Shown piece by piece: positions 7,806-12,773 of a stretch of DNA of 12,773 bases. This DNA comes from Desulfobacteraceae bacterium. Its GTDB lineage: Bacteria > Desulfobacterota > Desulfobacteria > Desulfobacterales > Desulfosalsimonadaceae. The stretch covers positions 1 to 12,773 of the forward strand of contig JAGGYV010000052.1 in NCBI GenBank assembly GCA_021162325.1. Direction: 5' to 3'. The notes beneath the pieces are model-generated. The model worked only from the letters and a program-made list of their open reading frames with translations. It was not told where the DNA came from and did not search any database. The position numbers and the translations under genes are program-made. Every line of letters starts with the position of its first letter. Positions within the stretch are counted from its first letter, which is position 1.

Positions 7806-7886
7806 AATTAGGAATTAGGAATTAAGAATTAGGAGGTAGACCTCAGGACTCATTAATTCCTAATTCCTAATTCTAAATTCCTAATT
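7806..7886. repeat. Imperfect palindrome built from TAGGAAT units
   Basis: The ilvD-ilvB gap carries a left arm (7806-7834) of repeated AATTAGGA/AATTAAGA units and a right arm (7853-7886) of the complementary TTCCTAATT units, separated by about 18 bases (GGTAGACCTCAGGACTCA). In mRNA it would fold into a long AU-rich hairpin between the two cistrons. The arms are internally repetitive, so it resembles a small interspersed repeat rather than a single-use regulatory hairpin. There is no T-run, so it is not a standard terminator. Confidence 0.75.
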
Positions 7887-7891
7887 GCAAT

Positions 7892-9559
7892 TTATAACAT
7901 GATCGCGCCCTTGTCGGCCGACGATACCATGCGGGCATAGCGGGCCATGTATCCGCTGGTTATGTTGGGTTCCGGTTTTTTCCATTTTGAAAGCCGATCT
8001 GCGATTTCTTTTTCATCCACTTTTAACGTAATTGTTTTTTGCGGGATATCAATTGATATAATATCATTTTCGCAAACAATGGCAATCGGGCCTTTTTGCA
8101 TGGCCTCCGGAGAAACATGGCCGATGGCTGCGCCCCGGGTGCCGCCTGAAAATCGGCCATCGGTGATAAGGGCTACGTGGGCATCCAGGTCCATTCCGGC
8201 AATGGCGGACGTCGGGGTCAGCATTTCCCGCATGCCTGGGCCGCCCATGGGACCTTCATACCGGATCACCACCACATCGCCTTTGACTATTTTACCGCCC
8301 ATAATGGCTTCTGAGGCATCTTCTTCAGATTCAAATACCCTTGCCGGTCCTTCATGGACCATCATTTCGGGAACAACGGCAGATTGTTTGACCACACATC
8401 CATTGGGTGCCAGATTGCCGAATAGAACGGCTAACCCGCCGACCTTATGGTATGGGTTGTCAATCGGCCGGATTACCTCGGAATCAAGTACAACGGCATG
8501 TGTAATATTGTCTTTAACCGTTTTCCCGGTGACTGTCAGGCAGTCTTCATGGATGGACCCGTTATCTGCCAGGACTTTCATGATTGCCTGTATGCCCCCG
8601 GCATAATGCAAATCTTCCAGATGATGAGCCCCGCCCGGGCTCAATGAACACAAATGCGGTGTCCGCCTGCTGACTTCATTAATCAGGTCCAGATTTATGG
8701 GAACTCCGGCTTCATGAGCCAGTGCCGTAAGGTGCAGCACGGTATTGGTTGAGCAACCCAAGGCCATGTCCACGGTCAGGGCATTTTCAAATGCTTTTTT
8801 TGTTAATATTTTGCTTGGGGTAATTTGTTTTTCAAGCAGTTCCATTATCTTCATTCCGGCCATTTTTGCCAGCCGGATACGGGCGGACATCACCGCCGGA
8901 ATCGTGCCGTTTCCGGGAAGTCCCAATCCGATGACTTCGGTCAGACAGTTCATGGAATTGGCAGTAAACATTCCGGAACAGGACCCGCAGGTCGGGCATG
9001 CTGAATCTTCGATATATGTTAGTTCTTCTTCCGTCATTTTCCCAGCACGAACCGCGCCCACTGCTTCAAAGACTGTGATCAAGTCCACTTTCTCTTTTGG
9101 TTTATTCGGGTGTTTGCCGGCCAGCATAGGACCGCCGCTGATAAATATTGTCGGAACATCCAGCCGAGCGGCTGCCATCAGCATGCCTGGAACGATTTTG
9201 TCACAATTCGGTACCATCACCATGGCGTCAAGAGCATGGGCGATCCCCATAACTTCAACGGAATCGGCAATCAGTTCCCGGCTGCCCAGGGAATATTTCA
9301 TGCCTACATGGTTCATGGCAATCCCATCGCATACCCCGATGGTACCAAACTCTACCGGTGTGCCACCGGCCATATATATACCGACTTTGACAGCTTCAGT
9401 AATTTTGTCCAGATTCACATGGCCGGGAATTGCCGTATTCACCGAGTTTGCAACACCGATTAACGGCCGTTTAATTTCTTCATCCGTATAGCCGATGGCT
9501 TTAAACAAAGATCGATGCGGGGCTCTTTCAACTCCTTTTTTGGCTCTGTCGCTTTTCAT
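7892..9559 (-). CDS. ilvD: Dihydroxy-acid dehydratase
   Basis: Dehydrates 2,3-dihydroxyisovalerate and 2,3-dihydroxy-3-methylvalerate to the 2-oxo acids of valine and isoleucine. From the ATG at 9559 it has 555 residues, normal for IlvD. Iron-sulfur ligands are visible as Cys119 (NCDKIVPGM) and Cys194 (in CPTCGSCSGMFTANSM). At the third ligand position of [2Fe-2S] enzymes (PCN) this protein has PGH with Gly46, as in the oxygen-sensitive [4Fe-4S] E. coli type. GRFSGGTRG near the C-terminus is the family substrate/Mg motif. The start at 9559 is chosen because GGAGG at 9568-9572 lies 8 bases ahead; the in-frame ATG at 9574 overlaps that site and has no ribosome binding site. First structural gene of the operon, only 15 bases after the attenuator T-run. 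Confidence 0.95.
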   Translation of the reverse strand: MKSDRAKKGVERAPHRSLFKAIGYTDEEIKRPLIGVANSVNTAIPGHVNLDKITEAVKVGIYMAGGTPVEFGTIGVCDGIAMNHVGMKYSLGSRELIADSVEVMGIAHALDAMVMVPNCDKIVPGMLMAAARLDVPTIFISGGPMLAGKHPNKPKEKVDLITVFEAVGAVRAGKMTEEELTYIEDSACPTCGSCSGMFTANSMNCLTEVIGLGLPGNGTIPAVMSARIRLAKMAGMKIMELLEKQITPSKILTKKAFENALTVDMALGCSTNTVLHLTALAHEAGVPINLDLINEVSRRTPHLCSLSPGGAHHLEDLHYAGGIQAIMKVLADNGSIHEDCLTVTGKTVKDNITHAVVLDSEVIRPIDNPYHKVGGLAVLFGNLAPNGCVVKQSAVVPEMMVHEGPARVFESEEDASEAIMGGKIVKGDVVVIRYEGPMGGPGMREMLTPTSAIAGMDLDAHVALITDGRFSGGTRGAAIGHVSPEAMQKGPIAIVCENDIISIDIPQKTITLKVDEKEIADRLSKWKKPEPNITSGYMARYARMVSSADKGAIML

Positions 9560-9574
9560 TATTTTAACCTCCAT

Positions 9575-9617
9575 AAAAAAAACCGTTATCAGCTTTTTTC
9601 GTGCTGATAACGGTTTT
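9575..9617 (-). terminator. ilv operon attenuator (segments 3:4)
   Basis: On the minus strand AAAACCGTTATCAGC (9617-9603) pairs perfectly with GCTGATAACGGTTTT (9593-9579), a 15-bp stem with a nine-base loop. It runs into eight consecutive T residues (9582-9575). It sits immediately before the ilvD ribosome binding site, so termination here would shut off the whole operon. The same 5' arm can pair with an upstream antiterminator segment (9656-9644), as expected of an attenuator. Confidence 0.93.
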
Positions 9618-9739
9618 GAAAATTGTTTTGTTGTGAAGTCAGGCCATTATCAACACTAATCTTGCTCGCAGACATCGATGATACCCACAAGGACGCCTAC
9701 AAGAATGACAGTAATAAATAGTAGATTGTTGATAATAAC
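9601..9739 (-). promoter_or_regulatory. Antiterminator and pause pairings of the ilv attenuator
   Basis: Segment 1 (9739-9727, GTTATTATCAACA, leader codons 6-10) can pair with segment 2 (9655-9643): ten perfect pairs extended by two G-U pairs and one G-C pair. Segment 2 (9656-9644, GTGTTGATAATGG) can instead pair with segment 3 (9613-9601, CCGTTATCAGCAC) over 13 positions with two G-U pairs. Segment 3 otherwise forms the terminator with segment 4. Segment 2 begins at the last base of the leader stop codon, so a ribosome finishing the leader would cover it and allow termination. A ribosome stalled on the Val/Ile/Leu codons would leave it free to form 2:3 and permit readthrough. Pairings were read directly from the sequence; the mechanism is by analogy with enterobacterial ilv and leu attenuators. 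Confidence 0.88.
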
Positions 9740-9754
9740 TTTGAATCTCTTCAT
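9656..9754 (-). CDS. Branched-chain amino acid leader peptide (ilvL-like)
   Basis: A 32-codon ORF starting with ATG at 9754 (GAAGG nine bases ahead at 9764-9768) and ending in TAG at 9656. It encodes MKRFKVIINN, then LLFITVILVGVLVGII, then DVCEQD. Sixteen of 32 residues are branched-chain: six Val, six Ile and four Leu, with Leu codons CTA and CTT. It precedes the attenuator hairpin and ilvD, and its codons 6-10 are segment 1 of the alternative pairings, so the role is to sense charged Val-, Ile- and Leu-tRNA through ribosome stalling. It is not visibly similar in sequence to E. coli IlvL; the similarity is in composition and placement. A small membrane peptide is the alternative reading of the hydrophobic stretch, but the matching RNA structures make a leader far more likely. 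Confidence 0.9.
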   Translation of the reverse strand: MKRFKVIINNLLFITVILVGVLVGIIDVCEQD

Positions 9755-9785
9755 TTTTCAAGGCCTTCACAATTAATATGCTTTC

Positions 9786-9814
9786 CAATTAACAATATAA
9801 TATTCGCTTGTCAA
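9786..9814 (-). promoter_or_regulatory. Promoter of the ilv operon
   Basis: A perfect sigma-70-type -35 hexamer TTGACA (9814-9809), a 17-base AT-rich spacer and a fair -10 hexamer TAATTG (9791-9786; TTAATT at 16 bases is an alternative). Transcription would begin near 9779, about 25 bases before the leader ATG. It lies in the 92-base gap after the hydrolase stop, so the operon has its own promoter. Confidence 0.65.
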
Positions 9815-9846
9815 GGCGGTTTTATTATTTTTTTAATAGGTTGATC

Positions 9847-10578
9847 CTAAATTTCGGGCAGAAATGATTTTGAGAAATAATTTTTAAACCATGCAACCGC
9901 CTGATCAATAAATTCTTTTTGATGAGTTACATCCGTTATTTGGTGATCACCGTTTTTTTGACATATTAACTTTTTAGGGTCTTTTGCGGTTTTATTTAAT
10001 TCCAGGGCATTGTCAAATGGTACGATCTGGTCGGCATCTCCGTGGAAAATAAGAAGATGACTGATCTCCGATATCCGGTCTCTGAGATCAAATGATAATT
10101 TATCTTTGTCGAGCATCTGTATCAAAGAATTGTTTGCCGGATCATTGGCATAGGGATCATGAATGCTGCCGCTGAAAAGAGGGGCGGCAACGGTCACAAT
10201 TGATGTGATGTTAAATGATCCGGCCATTGCCAGGCTGATGGCCCCGCCGAAACTGCTGCCAAAAAGGGCAATCGCATCTCCGGTGTCCGGAAAATCCCGG
10301 ATCGTTTTCACCGCAGACATCAAATCCCGGCAACGTCCTTCAAATGTTGTGGCAGATGAAAATTCTCCTTCACTTTTTCCACATCCGCGATGATCATAGC
10401 GGAAATACGCTATATTGTGTTGGGTGCATTTTTCAGCCAAAGCAATTTGTTTCGGGGAATCACCGGTGCTGATTAGTCCGTGAGATCCTATCACAACGGG
10501 CGGTTTTTTTATTTTCGGCAGGTGAAGGGTGCCGTGCAGGTGATATTCATCTGAAGAAAAACGGATTGTTTTTTGCAT
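9847..10578 (-). CDS. Alpha/beta hydrolase (serine hydrolase, S33-like)
   Basis: A 243-residue single-domain cytoplasmic alpha/beta hydrolase with no signal peptide. Visible elements are the oxyanion region GSHG (31-34), the YDHRGCGKSEG motif (61-71) typical of the Hydrolase_4/serine aminopeptidase S33 group, the nucleophile elbow GSSFGG with Ser109, the acid Asp183 in HGDADQIVP and the base His212 in GDHQI. The triad appears complete. The substrate cannot be read from sequence; family members are esterases, lipases or peptidases, often annotated as DUF-like alpha/beta hydrolases. The ATG at 10578 has AAAGG about 8 bases upstream. It is on the same strand as the ilv operon but separated from it by that operon's promoter and leader, and I see no strong terminator between, so some readthrough is possible. 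Confidence 0.85.
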   Translation of the reverse strand: MQKTIRFSSDEYHLHGTLHLPKIKKPPVVIGSHGLISTGDSPKQIALAEKCTQHNIAYFRYDHRGCGKSEGEFSSATTFEGRCRDLMSAVKTIRDFPDTGDAIALFGSSFGGAISLAMAGSFNITSIVTVAAPLFSGSIHDPYANDPANNSLIQMLDKDKLSFDLRDRISEISHLLIFHGDADQIVPFDNALELNKTAKDPKKLICQKNGDHQITDVTHQKEFIDQAVAWFKNYFSKSFLPEI

Positions 10579-10680
10579 TCGTTCGGCCTTTGTATTTGAT
10601 CGTCATGTAAAAAGTCTCTTTTTCACCACAGAGGGTACAGAGAAAAAAAGGGAAAATTTTATTTTAAAGTAACGGATCAG

Positions 10681-10800
10681 GTAGATAGGTTGAAGGCTGA
10701 AGGTAAAAAGGGCAGGCGGAATAAGCTGTTTTTTAAAAATAATTTATTCAGCCAGCTCTTCAGCCTAAACCCCTTCAGTCTAACTAACCTGAGTAGCTAC
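10681..10800. repeat. 120-base imperfect palindromic element
   Basis: The ends GTAGATAGGTTGAAGGCTGAAGG (10681 onward, 23 bases) and the complement of the sequence ending in CTGAGTAGCTAC at 10800 are related inverted copies sharing the GTAG terminus, AGGTT and CTGAAGG blocks. Inside, GGCGGAATAA and TTATTCAGCC form a second inverted pair around an A/T-rich loop. The whole could fold into a long interrupted hairpin. No ORF, transposase or target duplication is apparent. It looks like a small non-autonomous repeat. Confidence 0.6.
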
Positions 10801-10815
10801 ATTTTAAATTACTTA

Positions 10816-10887
10816 TCTCTGTTGTCTCTGTTGTTTCTGTTGTTTCTGTTGTTTCTGTTGTTTCTGTTGTCTCTGTTATCTCAGTGG
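10816..10887. repeat. Eight 9-base tandem units (TNTCTGTTG)
   Basis: Units begin at 10816, 10825, 10834, 10843, 10852, 10861, 10870 and 10879. The first two are TCTCTGTTG, the next four TTTCTGTTG, and the last two diverge (TCTCTGTTA, TCTCAGTGG). The last two units double as the right arm of the outer inverted repeat, so the array seems to have grown by slippage from that arm. The apparent Leu/Ser/Phe-repeat ORF across it is an artefact of the period of nine. Confidence 0.9.
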
Positions 10888-11049
10888 TTCATTTTAATTT
10901 TCAGGAATGCGTCATCTGTGAGTCAATAGTCGATTTTATGATATCAGATGTTTTTATTGTTTGATATGCTCAAATAATAAATATATGCAGAAGTAATAGA
11001 AATGATCCAGTAAAAAAAAATAAAATATATCATAAGGTATTAAAAATAT

Positions 11050-12438
11050 ATGACAATAAAAAAAGGCGGTGAAATCGAGCTGGAAATAACGGATCTGGCA
11101 TTCGGAGGCAAGGGAATTGCCAAGGTTGATGGATTTACCGTATTCGTGGAACAGGCTGTACCCGGTGATCGCGTTTTGGCGCGTATTTATAAAAAAAAGA
11201 AAAGTTATGCGGAATCACGCATTGTTTCCCTGCTGTCACCGTCAGAGGATCGGATCGATGCGCCATGCGCTTTTAGCGGATATTGCGGCGGGTGTAAATG
11301 GCAGTTTTTTAAATATGACAAACAGCTCGAATATAAACAGCGGCATGTGAAAGAATCATTTAAACATATCGGCGGCCTTGAAGATGTATTCGTACACCCC
11401 ACTATACCGTCTGAGCGGATTTTTGAGTATCGGAATAAAATGGAGTTTTCCTGCTCCGACCGGCGATGGCTGTTGCCGAATGAACTCGGCGATGAAGAAA
11501 TTGACATCGGTTTTGCATTAGGTCTTCATGTTCCCGGAACGTTTCACAAAGTGTTGGATATTGATAAATGTCTCATATATCCGGCAACCGGCAATGATAT
11601 TGTCAATACCATCCGGCAGTATATGAAGAAATCCGGTCGCCCGCTTTACGGACTTCGCTCCCATGAAGGGTTCTGGCGATTTGTGATGATGCGTCATTCA
11701 GTTGCCCATGATCAGTGGTTGGTTAACATCGTGACTGCCACCAAAGACCTCACGGTTGTTCAGCCTTTAGCCGATGAGTTACGCGAAAAATTTTCAAACA
11801 TTGCCGCAGTGGTTAATAATGTCACTGCCAGCGTATCCAGCGTGGCAACCGGGGAATATGAGCTTCATCTTGCCGGTGAACAATATTTGAAGGAGAAACT
11901 GGGGCCGTATGAATTTGAGATTTCCGCGAATTCCTTTTTCCAGACCAACACTCGCGGCGCGGTGGCTTTATACGATACGGTCAAGGAATATGCGCAGTTG
12001 ACCGGAACGGAAAACGTGCTGGACCTCTATAGCGGTACGGGAACGATTCCCATCTGGCTGTCGGATTCTGCAGATGAGATTATCGGCATTGAAATTGTGG
12101 AAAGCGCAATCGCGGATGCAAAAGAAAATTGCTTTCGTAATAATATTTCAAATTGTAATTTTATTGTCGGGGATATCCGGCATATTATTGCGGAAATAAC
12201 CCAGACACCGGATGTGTTAATTATTGATCCCCCACGAACCGGCATGCATCCGGATGTCGTAAAGCAGGTTTTAAAACTGGGACCTAAGAAAATCGTTTAT
12301 GTCTCCTGTAATCCGGCAACCCTTGCCAGAGATGTGGGATTGATGAAAGAGGCTTACCGGGTTGCTGAGGTTCAGCCGGTGGATATGTTCCCCCATACGT
12401 TTCATATCGAAGCGGTAGCACGCTTGGAAAAAATATAA
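11050..12438 (+). CDS. rlmD: 23S rRNA (uracil-5-)-methyltransferase, RlmD/RumA family
   Basis: SAM-dependent methyltransferase that makes 5-methyluridine in RNA, by family most likely U1939 of 23S rRNA. The 462 residues include an N-terminal TRAM domain (about 5-62), a [4Fe-4S] cluster motif with Cys73, Cys79, Cys82 (CAFSGYCGGC) and Cys174, a central domain, and a C-terminal Rossmann methyltransferase. That domain has SAM motif DLYSGTGT (325-332), IDPPRTGMH, the catalytic nucleophile Cys420 in SCNPATLARD and the base Glu454 in FHIEAVARL. All expected catalytic residues are present. Because RlmC, RlmD and TrmA are homologous, the exact uridine cannot be fixed from sequence; the cluster and TRAM domain favour RlmD. 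The ATG at 11050 has only a weak AAGG 11-12 bases upstream, and a possible TTGATA (10961-10966) is the only -35 candidate seen. It is monocistronic here and divergent from the hydrolase. Confidence 0.92.
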   Translation: MTIKKGGEIELEITDLAFGGKGIAKVDGFTVFVEQAVPGDRVLARIYKKKKSYAESRIVSLLSPSEDRIDAPCAFSGYCGGCKWQFFKYDKQLEYKQRHVKESFKHIGGLEDVFVHPTIPSERIFEYRNKMEFSCSDRRWLLPNELGDEEIDIGFALGLHVPGTFHKVLDIDKCLIYPATGNDIVNTIRQYMKKSGRPLYGLRSHEGFWRFVMMRHSVAHDQWLVNIVTATKDLTVVQPLADELREKFSNIAAVVNNVTASVSSVATGEYELHLAGEQYLKEKLGPYEFEISANSFFQTNTRGAVALYDTVKEYAQLTGTENVLDLYSGTGTIPIWLSDSADEIIGIEIVESAIADAKENCFRNNISNCNFIVGDIRHIIAEITQTPDVLIIDPPRTGMHPDVVKQVLKLGPKKIVYVSCNPATLARDVGLMKEAYRVAEVQPVDMFPHTFHIEAVARLEKI

Positions 12439-12486
12439 TTTTATCTAACTTCTTCTTCTAACTCCATGATGATCGGAGAAAAAAAT

Positions 12487-12567
12487 CGTAGGTCGGGATT
12501 TTTTCCCGACAAATGAAAATGTCATGTCAATCTACAGATTTTGGTGCCGGGTAAGAAACCCGGCCTA
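12487..12567. repeat. REP-like pair of inverted short palindromes
   Basis: Two related hairpins face each other. The first is GTCGGGA-TTTTT-TCCCGAC (12492-12510) inside a TAGG...CA frame, and the second is GCCGGGT-AAGAA-ACCCGGC (12546-12564) followed by CTATA. The reverse complement of the second, TAGGCCGGGTTTCTTACCCGGCA, aligns with the first copy TAGG-TCGGGA...CCCGACA. Two inverted REP singlets about 35 bases apart is the layout of REP doublets (REPIN/BIME-like). They lie 50 bases after the methyltransferase stop. Neither hairpin is followed by a T-run, so they are not standard terminators. Confidence 0.6.
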
Positions 12568-12573
12568 TATTAG

Positions 12574-12773
12574 AAATTGTTTTTGAGCGAACCCTCAGTG
12601 TTTGAACGAAAACCTGAAAATTTTTTAAGTTCAAGGCGGGCACAAATTTTAACCGGAGGAATGCATGGCGTCTATTGAGAATTAAAACTTTATCCCCAAT
12701 CCTAAGTGGCGGGGGAGACATACCTCCCCCGCCGATTAAAAACACAAAATCAATTTTCTTAAAACCATCAATA
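12574..12773. other. Non-coding end of the window with one strong hairpin
   Basis: No credible gene is seen here. The clearest structure is a perfect 10-bp hairpin, GGCGGGGGAG (12708-12717) with CTCCCCCGCC (12724-12733), around a six-base loop. It is followed by no T-run on either strand. Upstream, CCGGAGGAATGCATG (from 12653) places a strong ribosome-binding-like GGAGG before ATGs, but the frames close at once (MHGVY or MASIEN). The 72-codon minus-strand frame across 12527-12745 reads through the hairpin and the REP pair and has no protein-like features. Confidence 0.5.

Larger units (their letters stand above)
10625..10888. repeat. Outer inverted repeat (ACCACxGAG...ACAGAGA) framing nested repeats
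   Basis: Positions 10625-10643 (ACCACAGAGGGTACAGAGA) and 10870-10888 are inverted copies of each other, with 15 of 19 positions matching. They enclose a 120-base palindromic unit (10681-10800) and a 9-base tandem array. The stretch lies between the divergent hydrolase and methyltransferase genes, with no convincing coding sequence. Repeats of the ACAGAG type are, to my recollection, scattered in many environmental bacterial genomes; a copy search of this genome would confirm that. Confidence 0.6.

Noticed and set aside
9560..9574. Upstream ATG start for ilvD
   Set aside because: It overlaps the GGAGG that serves the ATG at 9559 and abuts the attenuator T-run, leaving no room for its own ribosome binding site.
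10690..10929. Plus-strand 79-codon Leu/Phe-rich frame
   Set aside because: Its repeated residues come from the 9-base tandem array, whose period keeps one frame open; the start lies in the palindromic repeat.
12527..12745. Minus-strand 72-codon frame
   Set aside because: It crosses two REP-like palindromes and a perfect GC hairpin and has no ribosome binding site or domain.

Overview
The window holds a complete isoleucine/valine/leucine biosynthesis operon on the minus strand. The most notable feature is a textbook ribosome-mediated attenuator in front of it, including a 32-codon leader peptide that is half Val/Ile/Leu. The organism is probably an anaerobic member of the Desulfobacterota (Desulfobacterales-like). 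This is inferred from the ilvD-ilvB-ilvN-ilvC-cimA-leuA order, the citramalate route to isoleucine, a dihydroxy-acid dehydratase of the probable [4Fe-4S] type, moderate GC content and intergenic spaces rich in small palindromic repeats. The taxonomic call is inference, not proof.

Layout from left to right. Positions 46-502 are the truncated end of an IS3-family element, with only the transposase C-terminus left. Positions 617-9814 are the operon, read right to left: promoter (9786-9814), leader peptide (9656-9754), attenuator (9575-9739), ilvD, ilvB, ilvN, ilvC, an unrecognised gene (3803-4351), cimA and leuA. A modest terminator follows at about 534-553. Positions 9847-10578 are an alpha/beta hydrolase on the same strand, upstream of the operon promoter. 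Positions 10579-11049 are an intergenic space of nested inverted and tandem repeats. Positions 11050-12438 (plus strand) encode an RlmD/RumA-type 23S rRNA m5U methyltransferase. Positions 12439-12773 are non-coding and carry a REP-like inverted pair and a GC-rich hairpin.

How the genes work together. CimA makes citramalate from pyruvate and acetyl-CoA, which leads to 2-oxobutyrate after steps encoded elsewhere (LeuCD, LeuB). IlvBN condenses pyruvate with pyruvate or with 2-oxobutyrate. IlvC and IlvD then produce the 2-oxo acids of valine and isoleucine, and LeuA diverts 2-oxoisovalerate to leucine. The leader contains codons for all three products, which fits one switch controlling the whole set. 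The aminotransferase, leuCD and leuB are not in the window.

Points most worth attention: (1) the attenuator, with mutually exclusive 1:2, 2:3 and 3:4 pairings that can be written base by base; (2) a hairpin with integron attC-like half-sites directly upstream of an unrecognised AT-rich gene lodged between ilvC and cimA; (3) a KARI cofactor loop in which the basic and serine residues that normally hold the NADPH phosphate are replaced by Met, Glu and Tyr, predicting NADH use.
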